From positions 11,557-75,556 of the forward strand of contig NZ_CAUUWA010000002.1 of assembly GCF_963548695.1 (NCBI RefSeq): a stretch of 64,000 nt of DNA. Reading direction: 5' to 3'. This document shows, piece after piece, positions 8,642 through 15,916 of the stretch. This DNA comes from an uncultured Fretibacterium sp. (GTDB lineage Bacteria; Synergistota; Synergistia; Synergistales; Aminobacteriaceae). The stretch's first letter is position 1, and each line of letters begins with the position of its first letter. The notes beneath the pieces were generated by a model. The model was not told where the DNA came from, made no database searches, and saw only the letters and a program-made list of their open reading frames with translations. A program made the position numbers and the translations under genes.

Positions 8642-9399
8642 GTTCTCAAAGTTTCCTCTCCACACTCGACGCCCAGGACCTGCGGAAGCAGCTCTTCGCG
8701 GAGAGAAGCCTCCAACCTCCCGACCGTATCGTTGTAATGTCCGACAAAATCCTTGAAATCTGCGCTCCCGAGCAGCGCCTCATGAACGACCAGAACCGCG
8801 GAGGGAGCGTCGCTGGGCAGCGCGCTGCTCCGATACTGCGGAAGTTTGATCGCGTCGGCGGCATCCAGGACGACCGCGTCGACGGCTCCGCACTCCAGGG
8901 CGTAGGGCAGGGCCGGGGCCGCGATCGGATGCAGCTGCACCGCCCCTCCCAGATTGGCGAAAACGGCCTGCCTCTGGAGGTCCCGCCCATTCATGTACCC
9001 CACAGTCCGGGGACGTGCCGCATCCCGGGCGACCAGCACGTTCGCATTTTTCACCAGCCCGCCGAACACCCTGAACGGCGCCCCGGAGTCCAGAAACTTT
9101 TGCGCCGCATCCGGACACAGCACCGCCATGTCGAACTCCCCGCCGGCCAGCGCAAACTCGGCCTGCGTGCCGCAGCAGTCGCTGAGCTGGAGAAAGGAGA
9201 GCCGTTTCATGTCGACGGAGCCGACCCTTGTGCCGCCGGTCCGGGCGGCGTAGGCGACGATCTGCCCGGCCAGGTCCTCACCACAGGCGATCATGAGCCC
9301 CTCTCCGTGCGGGCGCCGGGCCGGGGCAGCCAGGAAGACGGCCGTCGCCGCCAGCGCCGCACAGAGGATGATGACGAGTGGAGAGGGGCGTCTATTCAA
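8575..9399 (-). CDS. saoB: SaoB-like substrate-binding protein with Cys-Cys
   Basis: 274 residues; N-terminal hydrophobic segment LVIILCAALAATAVFLAAP (signal or anchor), then a small type II binding-protein fold. Notable Cys: C39 (IACGEDL), C75-C76 (LSDCCGTQAEFALAGG) and C95 (MAVLCPDAA). The adjacent pair after SD is where family members named SaoB (recalled, unverified) can carry Sec. It appears to start at TTG 9399, inside the end of the saoX gene (8-nt overlap), with only a weak ribosome site, implying translational coupling. Likely role: a second or alternative ligand-binding or thiol-handling subunit. Confidence 0.7.
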   Translation of the reverse strand: MNRRPSPLVIILCAALAATAVFLAAPARRPHGEGLMIACGEDLAGQIVAYAARTGGTRVGSVDMKRLSFLQLSDCCGTQAEFALAGGEFDMAVLCPDAAQKFLDSGAPFRVFGGLVKNANVLVARDAARPRTVGYMNGRDLQRQAVFANLGGAVQLHPIAAPALPYALECGAVDAVVLDAADAIKLPQYRSSALPSDAPSAVLVVHEALLGSADFKDFVGHYNDTVGRLEASLREELLPQVLGVECGEETLRTWHKMNVHLLTLPASTFPAEGG

Positions 9400-10594
9400 C
9401 GATACCGTCGATCTCGACAGCCTTCGCCCTCCAGTCCTTGTAGCTCATTCCGGTGGGGAACACCGGGTCCACCTTCTCCTGGATGAACCGGTCGAAGTCG
9501 ATCGCGCCGGAGGCCTCGAAGTAGGAGAGGTCGATGTAGTCGTCCAGGTTCACGGTATTGATGTCGTCCCGGACGTGGTAGTGCCTCATCGTGTCGAGCT
9601 GGTTCTGCATGTTCTGGCGGTTCAGCTTCCAGCTGATCGTCCGGCCCTCCTCGTTCAGCTTCTTGTAGAGTGTCATCAGGCCGACCTCCAGGGGGACGTT
9701 GTAGTTCTCGGCGAAGATGCGGGCCGCCTTGTAGGGATGCTGATACATGTACTGCACACAAAGCGTATGGGCCAGGAGCATCCTGCTGGCGAGCTTCGGG
9801 TGTTTTTTGGCGAAGTTGTAGTTCATGCAGACCTTGCAGCACGTCCCGTGTCCATTTTTTCTATCCGTGTTCTGGCGGACCATGACCCAGCCCGTCTTCT
9901 CGTGCTCGGCCATGGAGCCCCAGGGATCGCAGCAGGTGAAGGCGTCCAGTTTGCCGGCAACCATCGAGAAGTAGGCGTCCGCGTCGCTCATCGAATAGTT
10001 CTCGTACTTCTCGATGTCGTTCGGAAGCCCCAGCTGATCGGTCCACTCCATCCAGTTCATCGAGTTGGCGGGGTCCCCACCCGCAGCCACCTTTTTGCCA
10101 AGCAGGTCCTCCGGCTTCTTGATGTTGAAGCTGCACACGAGGTACTCCGCGCCACCCGTGTGGTTCTCCGCCGCGATGAAGAGCGGCGTGCCGACCTGCA
10201 CGGCGCGCAGCGTCGTCGTCCAGCCGGCGTAGGCCATATCCATCCGGCCGGCGCTCATGGCCTCGGGGACCTTTCCGTTTCCGGTGATCTCCACCTTCAT
10301 CCCCAGGGCCTTGAAGATGCCGGAGTCCTTGCCGATGCAGGCCGCCGTCATGTGATCGCAGTTGTAGTATCCCAGGTTGACCGTGTACTCGGCGTCCTCC
10401 TCGGGAAGGGGCTCCAGTTTGTATTGGGCAACCATCGCCGGCACCGGGTCGTCCTTCTCGTCGGAGGCGGCCGCCGGGCCACTCGTTCCGAGGATGCAGG
10501 CCAGGACCAGGACAAGAGCGCAGAAACAGAATTTTTCGTTCACGTTCCACTTCGATTTCGACTTCAACTTCGACTTCAACTTCTCCAACTTCAT
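9392..10594 (-). CDS. saoX: SaoX-like ABC substrate-binding protein with Cys-Cys dyad, copy 2
   Basis: 400 residues from ATG 10594. A lysine-rich leader (MKLEKLKSKLKSKSKW, encoded by a short AAG-TTG-AAG-TCG repeat) precedes the signal peptide FCFCALVLVLACILG. The mature part is nearly colinear with copy 1, with C252-C253 and C256 in GHGTCCKVCMN. The GGAGG is only 2 nt before this ATG but 8 nt before the third codon, a TTG at 10588, which matches the start geometry of copy 1 and may be the real start. It is the main binding protein of the importer. Confidence 0.8.
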   Translation of the reverse strand: MKLEKLKSKLKSKSKWNVNEKFCFCALVLVLACILGTSGPAAASDEKDDPVPAMVAQYKLEPLPEEDAEYTVNLGYYNCDHMTAACIGKDSGIFKALGMKVEITGNGKVPEAMSAGRMDMAYAGWTTTLRAVQVGTPLFIAAENHTGGAEYLVCSFNIKKPEDLLGKKVAAGGDPANSMNWMEWTDQLGLPNDIEKYENYSMSDADAYFSMVAGKLDAFTCCDPWGSMAEHEKTGWVMVRQNTDRKNGHGTCCKVCMNYNFAKKHPKLASRMLLAHTLCVQYMYQHPYKAARIFAENYNVPLEVGLMTLYKKLNEEGRTISWKLNRQNMQNQLDTMRHYHVRDDINTVNLDDYIDLSYFEASGAIDFDRFIQEKVDPVFPTGMSYKDWRAKAVEIDGIVE

Positions 10595-10632
10595 CGCCTC
10601 CGATAAATTCAGAAAATCCACCAAAACAGAAG

Positions 10633-11115
10633 TCAACAGCATCCGTCCATTCCGTCGCCGAAGAGGCTGATCCACTCCCCATCGACGAAGCGAAAGACGG
10701 CGTATCCGATGTAGATGCCCTTTTGTCCCGACACCAGCAGCTCGATCGGCGGGACCTCGTCGATATCGCGCCACTGCAGCCGGCAGTTCTCCAGGGGAGC
10801 GCGAACCGGCGCGGAGATGCGGAACGAGCCGCCGTCGGAGTAGACGGCAACCATATGGTTCTTGTCCCTGTCCTCGCGGTAGACGACCACGAGGTCCTCG
10901 ATGCCGTCCGCATTGCAGTCCCCCAGGGTGGTCAAGAGGATCTCCCTGTCGGGGAGGCTCTCCCGGAAGACCGCGACCAGGGGATGACTGGTCACGGGCA
11001 GGGAGACGTCCTCCGCTCCGCCAGGCGCCGCGCCCGGGCCGGGGAACGCCAGAAGGAATGCCAGAAGGAGGAGGGCGCGGAGCAGAACTCCGCCCCACGG
11101 AACGAGGTGGGTCAT
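10633..11115 (-). CDS. saoC: Exported SaoC-like protein ending in Cys-Cys-COOH
   Basis: 160 residues with a signal peptide (LLRALLLLAFLLAFPGPGAAP), a FG-GAP-like stretch (LTTLGDCNADGIEDLVVVYRED), and a C-terminus ...DGMDGCC directly before the stop. A terminal Cys-Cys (or Cys-Sec in relatives) is the hallmark of the family called SaoC (recalled). Such a vicinal dithiol at a flexible C-terminus suits binding of a soft metal or metalloid, as in MerA, but this is inference. Its ATG overlaps the saoE stop codon (ATGA). Confidence 0.78.
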   Translation of the reverse strand: MTHLVPWGGVLLRALLLLAFLLAFPGPGAAPGGAEDVSLPVTSHPLVAVFRESLPDREILLTTLGDCNADGIEDLVVVYREDRDKNHMVAVYSDGGSFRISAPVRAPLENCRLQWRDIDEVPPIELLVSGQKGIYIGYAVFRFVDGEWISLFGDGMDGCC

Positions 11116-12209
11116 GCCCCCCTCCTGCGCAGGGACCGCCTCCACTGCAGAAGCCAGCCGTAGCCGCCAATGCAGAGGACGAGGATCGCGCAGAAGACCT
11201 TGAACCCGTCGGGGAAATCGATGGAGATCCTGCTGACGAAGTCGATCTTGCCCTGCGAGTGCGTCAGGTCGAAGACCGGCCTGAAGCCGTCCGCCAGAAG
11301 GAGGTTCGTAATATAGCCGAAGGCCAGGCCGAACAGCACGAGCATGCCCGTGTAGATGGTCACCGCCCTCTTGCCGATCAGCCGCCAGATGCTGACCATC
11401 TCCGGGAAATTCGTGGCCACGCTCGAAAGGAGAAACGTCACGGCGACTCCGGGCGCCGCACCGGCGCTGACCAGAGCCGCGATGAACGGGATGTGTCCCA
11501 GCGCGCAGACGTACATGACGCACCCCAGCAGGGTGATGCCCAGCAGCGACATCAGGCGCGGGCTGCTCAGGTAGTCGAGGATGAACGACGTGGGGACGAC
11601 CGTCAGCAGAAGCGCGGCGAACGCCGTGCCGACGACGATGAACCGGCACGTCTGCACCGCAAGGTCGTTGAACCCCCATTCGATCCCCCCGCGGATACGC
11701 TGCATCAGGGGCGGGAGTGTCGGCCGGTCCTCCCGGCCGGAGGGCGCCGCCGCCAACCCCGCGGCCGCGGACGACTGGAGCTCGGGGCCCCCCAGGGCGT
11801 TTCCGACGATCCCGATCACGAAGGGGATGACGAAGCCGCTGAGCAGGTAGATCGTCGCGATCTGCGGCCCCAGCATCGCATAGGCCAAGATGACCGCCGC
11901 CGGGTTGATGACCGGCGTCGCCACCAGGAACGCCAGCGTCGGGCCGAGGTAGGCCCCGGAATAGTACAGGCCGAGGGAGAGCGGCACCACCCCGCAGCTG
12001 CAGATGGGGAGCAGCATCCCGGAGACCGTCGCCTTGACGATGGAGGACAGTTTCTTGTTGCCGAGCGACCGCTGCAGCGTCTCCGGCCGCAGAACAGCGT
12101 GCAGGACGCCGCAGAACAGGAAGCTCAGAATCAGCCACGGTCCGCTGGTCTCCAGCATCCCCCAGGAATATTGACAGAACTGCCGGCCATATTGAAGGAG
12201 GAGGCTCAT
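11112..12209 (-). CDS. saoE: DUF318/ArsP-like membrane permease, SaoE-like
   Basis: 365 residues, polytopic inner-membrane protein with about 8-10 hydrophobic segments. The family core is present: LPICSCGVVPLSLGLYYSG, then FLVATPVINPAAVILAY, and a repeat-like second half with LLGCVMYVCALGHIPF and LLSSVATNFPEMV. The CSCG near residue 117 is typical of permeases of this group, which includes the organoarsenical exporter ArsP. Its stop overlaps the saoC start, and its start overlaps the saoT stop. Probable efflux of a product, perhaps a metal or metalloid species. Confidence 0.82.
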   Translation of the reverse strand: MSLLLQYGRQFCQYSWGMLETSGPWLILSFLFCGVLHAVLRPETLQRSLGNKKLSSIVKATVSGMLLPICSCGVVPLSLGLYYSGAYLGPTLAFLVATPVINPAAVILAYAMLGPQIATIYLLSGFVIPFVIGIVGNALGGPELQSSAAAGLAAAPSGREDRPTLPPLMQRIRGGIEWGFNDLAVQTCRFIVVGTAFAALLLTVVPTSFILDYLSSPRLMSLLGITLLGCVMYVCALGHIPFIAALVSAGAAPGVAVTFLLSSVATNFPEMVSIWRLIGKRAVTIYTGMLVLFGLAFGYITNLLLADGFRPVFDLTHSQGKIDFVSRISIDFPDGFKVFCAILVLCIGGYGWLLQWRRSLRRRGA

Positions 12210-12460
12210 AGCTCCTCGCCGATCGCTTCCGATATGACCTTCTCGATGGTGCGGCGGTTCAGGTCCTCATAGCGGTCTTTGCCGTCGACGATCATCGTGC
12301 CGCGGGTGATGGGCCCGTACTTGGGCAGGTAGTCGAAATCCTTTCCGGCGTAATAGATTTTGAGGTCGATCTTCTCCGGAAAACGCTTCTGCAGTTCGTT
12401 GAGGACGTCCACATGGCCGTCGCAGCACGGACACGTATTGATAAACTCGACCTTCGTCAT
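12206..12460 (-). CDS. saoT: Thioredoxin-like protein with CPCC motif, SaoT-like
   Basis: 84 residues, cytoplasmic, thioredoxin-like fold. MTKVEFINTCPCCDGHVDVL carries a CPCC redox site; the third or fourth Cys is the place for Sec in relatives. The rest (KIDLKIYYAGKDFDYLPKYG, ITRGTMIVDGKDRY) resembles small metal- or thiol-relay thioredoxin-like proteins. It is the first gene of the roughly 12-kb operon and follows a long leader with promoter and terminator. A GGAGG lies about 7 nt upstream of the ATG. A broken copy of its start is found at 30.1-30.2 kb. Confidence 0.82.
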   Translation of the reverse strand: MTKVEFINTCPCCDGHVDVLNELQKRFPEKIDLKIYYAGKDFDYLPKYGPITRGTMIVDGKDRYEDLNRRTIEKVISEAIGEEL

Positions 12461-12863
12461 GGCGAGCCACCTCCATAAGACATCAAGACCAAGAGATATT
12501 CATATCTGTTTGCGCTCGAAAACTGCGAAAACGGAATAAAAACGGACAGGGGGAACGAGAGAGACCGTAAAGGGAAGGAGACGAAAAAGGAGAGGTCGCT
12601 CCGGGCGGCCTCTCCTCAAATAAAGACGACGACGGCGCGCAAAGCGGGCGCGTCATACTTCGATCGAATCCCGATCAAACTTTGAAGAGCTCGGCCCGAA
12701 CGGACGACTCCGAAGGAATCCCCTCACGGCATGCATCCCGTGCATCCAAGCTGCTTCCTCAGGTGAATCCGCACTGCCGCATTCGAGCCCTCCTCCTCTC
12801 CTGGGAAAAAATCGTCGCTGAGCCTTTCGTGGTGTTTATACCCCATCGCCGGCGGAATGTCAA
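12461..12863 (-). promoter_or_regulatory. sao operon promoter and leader with short MRQCGFT peptide
   Basis: A consensus promoter reads TTGACA (12858-12863), 17-nt spacer, TATAAA (12835-12840). The leader of about 370 nt starts with GGAGGAGG and a 7-codon frame MRQCGFT-stop(UGA) at 12782-12759. Thirteen nt later comes ATGCACGGGATGCAT inside the hairpin CACGG...CCGTG, then GATTC-CTTCG-GAGTC, then the terminator. Leaders at 30.2-30.56 and 62.96-63.47 kb share these elements in the same order. It probably controls saoT through the UroD-like gene by attenuation; the signal is unknown. Confidence 0.75.
12584..12615 (-). terminator. Leader terminator (attenuator) of the sao operon
   Basis: On the minus strand GGAGAGG pairs with CCTCTCC across a GC-rich loop, followed by TTTTT. 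It lies between the promoter and saoT, so it would end transcription early unless relieved. The leader at 30.3 kb has a closely similar structure. Confidence 0.75.
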
Positions 12864-12878
12864 ACGACGCGGGGCGCG

Positions 12879-13430
12879 GCTGTCGTTGTTCTGTGATAAT
12901 TGTAGCTACGCTAAACCTTCGGTCCACCCCCCCCTCCCCGGTAGGTAGGTCTTTTGGTAATACTCGGGTATGGAGCAGGAGCGAGTGGCATTGTCACAAA
13001 AAGAGATCAAGCGCATCAAGGTCATGGTTTATAGCCGAGGCTATAAACCATCTGCGTCGACAACTCGGCAACTACGCCGCGTGTCGACGTAAGCGATCGG
13101 CATAGTATGCCCCGCTTCTTGGGCATACTATTTTCCGTTCCCCTCAAGAGTTATCCGAGGAGGAGAAAGAGGAGGGAAAGCAACGGCCTTTGAGCAGCTT
13201 CGGGCAGGGGTTGAAAGAACTGGGCGTAGGCCAGATCTTCGCGCTCACGCCCGAGGCGAAGGGACGCGTAGAACGTTTGCGGCAGTCCCCCAAGGGGGTG
13301 GAACACCATGCAGGACAGACTGCCCGGCGATGCCCAAGAGGTTGCAGGATTTCGCCGTCCTCGTGCAGCACAGAGAAAGAGCACGGTATTTCACGGACAG
13401 GGCAGCACCGTTCCCGAACGAGGGAAAATG
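12879..13430 (+). mobile_element. Decayed ISNCY-type transposase remnant
   Basis: It starts with the repeat TGTCGTTGTTCTGTGATAA that also lies at 15218 and 63487. A frame at 12970-13092 begins MEQERVALSQKEIKRIKVM, like the N-terminus of ISNCY transposases. It is cut by a palindrome (GGTTTATAGCCGAGGCTATAAACC at the 13025 region) and further inverted repeats. At 13142-13300 an internal piece of the same family appears (SFGQGLKELGVGQIFAL, TPEAKGRVERL), then frameshifts. It is an internally deleted, non-functional element. Confidence 0.7.
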
Positions 13431-13533
13431 CGTTAAAATTTCCATGTCAACAGCCTCTTGAGGTGTTTAATCCTCATTCCCGCCCCCAATGGGCGAGCCG
13501 GGAGACAGCATGAGACGACAGGAGAGAACGTTC

Positions 13534-15033
13534 ATGAACCTGAAATCGCTTCTCGCCCAGATTGCCCTTGGCGAGGACTCTACGCGCCAATTCAAAAAGG
13601 AAGTGAAGAACGCGCAGTCCCTGGCTGCGGAAATGGTGGCTTTTGCCAACTCCAGCGGGGGAACGATCCTTGTTGGCGTGGGGGATGACGGCACCGTGCC
13701 GGGGCTTTCGGGGGCGGATGTGGCCCGAACCAATCAGCTTATCAGCAACGCCGCCAGCCAGCTGGTACACAGTCCGCTGACGGTGCGAACGGAAAACGTC
13801 GCACTGGAGGACGGTCGCCTGATCATCGTGCTGAGCGTCCCACAGGGGCTCGACAAGCCTTACTTCGACAAAAACGGCGTGATCTGGCTGAGAACGGGGG
13901 CGGATAAGCGAAGGGTCAATTCCAGAGAGGAACTGCGCCGCCTGTTTCAGCTCTCCCATACGTTCCACGCTGATGAATTGCCCACCAGGGCGGGTATCGA
14001 CAAGCTGGACAAGCTGCGTTTTCGCGATTTTCTGTGGGAATTCCACAAATGGGCTTTCCCGAACTCACTCGATGAACTGGCTCGGCTCCTACGGAACATG
14101 AATCTGGCTACCGAGGACGATCGGTTGAATCTGGCCGGACTGCTCCTGTTCGTCGATCGGCCCGAATGGATTGAGCCGTCGTTTGTGGTCAAGGCAATCC
14201 GCTATCCCGGCAACAAAATCCATCCCACCGACTACCTCGACGCCGAGGATTTCTCCGGCCCCTTGACAAGAGTCTTCGAGGGGGCCCTGGCTTTTGTCAT
14301 GCGCAACCTGCACAAGGTGCAGGCCACGCGCGGGGTGAATATGCCGGGCCTGCCCGAGATCTCCGAATCGGTTTTCGAGGAGCTGCTGGTCAATGCTCTG
14401 GTGCATCGAGATTATTTGATCAGCGCCTCGATTCGCCTACTTATCTTCGACGACCGAATTGAGATCCAAAGCCCCGGACACCTGCCGGACAACATGACCG
14501 TCGAGAAGATTCGAACCGGAAACTCCAACATCCGCAACCCGATTTTAGCCTCTTACGCGGCCAAGGGGTTGCTTCCCTACCATGGACTGGGCTCGGGGAT
14601 CGTACGGGCCCTCGAGGAATGGCCAGCTATCGAATTTGTCGACGACCGCGACAGCTGCTCGTTTACCGCGACGATCCTCCGGAAGCCGGTCGAGACAACG
14701 GGCTCTGGGGGACTGCCCATCCCGGCTGACGTTTTGGAGGATATTCCAGGGGTTGCCCCTGTCTCGGGAAAACGTTCCAGGCGCGTTCTAAAAACCTCGG
14801 ATAAACATCAAGAGGAGAAAACGCCGGGTAAGCCTCAGGCGCGCATCGGGAAGTCGTCGAAAAAGATCCTCGAGACCTGCCGGGAGAAATCTTCGGTCAC
14901 GGTCCCGGAGCTGGCCTCTCTGCTTGGCATCACCGAACGAGCGGTGCGGGGGAACATCCGGAACCTGCGCCAGCGTGGTCTGCTACGCCGTGTCGGGGGA
15001 AAAATGGAAGGCAGGTGGGAGGTTGTCGAATGA
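13534..15033 (+). CDS. AlbA_2-domain ATP-binding transcriptional regulator-like protein
   Basis: About 499 residues. The N-terminal Schlafen AlbA_2 domain has the typical EVKNAQSLAAEMVAFANSSGGTILVGVGDDG. A GHKL-like ATPase half follows (EELLVNALVHRDYLISASIRLLIFDDRIEIQSPG, then GNSNIRNPILA and GLGSGI). The C-terminus is a winged-helix (SSVTVPELASLLGITERAVRGNIRNLRQRG). Such proteins are usually orphan regulators or defence-linked, and the target here is unknown. The ATG at 13534 has GGAGAG 7 nt upstream; an ATG at 13510 is possible. It stands alone between IS remnants. Confidence 0.82.
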   Translation: MNLKSLLAQIALGEDSTRQFKKEVKNAQSLAAEMVAFANSSGGTILVGVGDDGTVPGLSGADVARTNQLISNAASQLVHSPLTVRTENVALEDGRLIIVLSVPQGLDKPYFDKNGVIWLRTGADKRRVNSREELRRLFQLSHTFHADELPTRAGIDKLDKLRFRDFLWEFHKWAFPNSLDELARLLRNMNLATEDDRLNLAGLLLFVDRPEWIEPSFVVKAIRYPGNKIHPTDYLDAEDFSGPLTRVFEGALAFVMRNLHKVQATRGVNMPGLPEISESVFEELLVNALVHRDYLISASIRLLIFDDRIEIQSPGHLPDNMTVEKIRTGNSNIRNPILASYAAKGLLPYHGLGSGIVRALEEWPAIEFVDDRDSCSFTATILRKPVETTGSGGLPIPADVLEDIPGVAPVSGKRSRRVLKTSDKHQEEKTPGKPQARIGKSSKKILETCREKSSVTVPELASLLGITERAVRGNIRNLRQRGLLRRVGGKMEGRWEVVE

Positions 15034-15067
15034 CGCCTCCTCCCACCTATCCCAAACATCCCGAGCC

Positions 15068-15213
15068 CAAAACCGCAGACCGCGATAGCCTTAGAATGAA
15101 TCACGTTGTTGCATAGATTGGACCAACTCTCATTTTGCACCCGTCAGGTGCAGCGGAAAGCGTGCAAAACCCGTCTTTTCCGCAGGTTGAAAATTTTGCC
15201 TGCGGATTTGGGC
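15068..15213. repeat. Dispersed structured repeat, copy A
   Basis: About 145 nt that recur at 25747-25897 with few differences. They contain two inverted repeats: TTTTGCAC...GTGCAAAA with an inner CACC...GGTG, and CCGCAGG...CCTGCGG. No gene is seen. Both copies sit next to gene scraps, so the element may promote or mark recombination. Confidence 0.7.
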
Positions 15214-15357
15214 GCTGTCTGTCGTTGTTCTGTGATAACGTCACCCGGACGGCCCGACGCCAGAATATCGCAGGGTCCGGCCCAAGCGGGCCGGACCCCC
15301 TCAAAAGCGTTCTGCGAAAATCCTCGGCGAATGAGGCGAGGACTCCGGCAGGATCGA

Positions 15358-15727
15358 TTATTCGTCCCCCTGATCCGCGCTCTCGTACATCCGGCTGATC
15401 GTGCCGACCTCCGCCCCCGAGGGCTTGCCGTCGACGAGGACCTTCGCGTTCGCCTTCGTCGCCGCGTCGTACGAGCTGTCCGCGTTGGTGCGCCCGAGGA
15501 TCGTCCCGGGGGTCACGGCTCCGTCGATCGTGCCGCGGAAGAAAGTCGACTGTTTCTCGCTGTCGCTCAGATTGCCGATCGGCGTCCACGTGACGCCCTT
15601 GAGGTCGATGTCGGCGTTCAGCGTTCAGCTTGAAGTACCGCCCCGAATAGCCGTCCTGTTTCCCTCCGTTGACGTTCGCGGCGAGGGCCAGCAGTAAGTA
15701 CACGGCCCGGGGCGAAAGCGCCCTCAT
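15358..15727 (-). pseudogene. GLUG-type adhesin fragment with frameshift
   Basis: The first part reads LAANVNGGKQDGYSGRYFKLNA; in another frame it continues ADIDLKGVTWTPIGNLSDSE to ...MYESADQGDE-stop. Joined, this is one GLUG-motif-like repeat of a large surface protein. The frameshift coincides with a 7-nt tandem duplication (CTGAACG twice). It is a remnant without its own start or anchor. Confidence 0.65.
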
Positions 15728-15744
15728 TCACGGCAACCGGGACA

Positions 15745-15895
15745 GGCATCCCCGACAGTCATCACGACCGGCATAATCGAGGAAGAGGTCCTCGTCCTCG
15801 ACGGAGCCCCTCAGCGCCTCCGCGCTCAGCCGCCTCACGATGCGCCCGTCCGAGAGGACCAGGGCGCAATCGGTCAGCTTCCGGGGCCTCCACAG
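15745..15895 (-). pseudogene. Duplicated 3' scrap of an ABC ATPase gene
   Basis: Nearly identical to the 3' end of the fragment at 17917-18289 (region encoding ADCALVLSDGRIVRRLSAEAL and DEDLFLDYAG), but it holds only about 130 nt. It flanks the lipoprotein gene on the other side, so the lipoprotein gene lies between two direct copies. Confidence 0.7.
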
Positions 15896-15916
15896 GACCT
15901 TAGCCTTCAGGACCAG

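Noticed and set aside
9392..11170. A 592-codon frame covering saoX copy 2
   Set aside because: The first 192 codons are antisense-like or out-of-frame shadow of saoC; the signal peptide begins only near 10594.
10633..12138. A 501-codon frame covering saoC with a long N-terminal extension
   Set aside because: The upstream 341 codons are a shadow of saoE; the ATG at 11115 overlapping the saoE stop and followed by a signal peptide is the real start.
12700..12782. Reading the leader UGA as selenocysteine, giving CGFT-U-GSSLDARDACREG-like small selenoproteins
   Set aside because: The frame after UGA is broken by a 1-nt length difference between the 12.8 and 63.4 kb copies, so the conservation is of RNA structure, not of a protein. 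UGA recoding as a sensor remains possible and is mentioned in the finding.
13190..13513. A separate small gene at 13.2-13.5 kb
   Set aside because: The translation matches an internal piece of an ISNCY transposase followed by frameshifted sequence, so it is a remnant.
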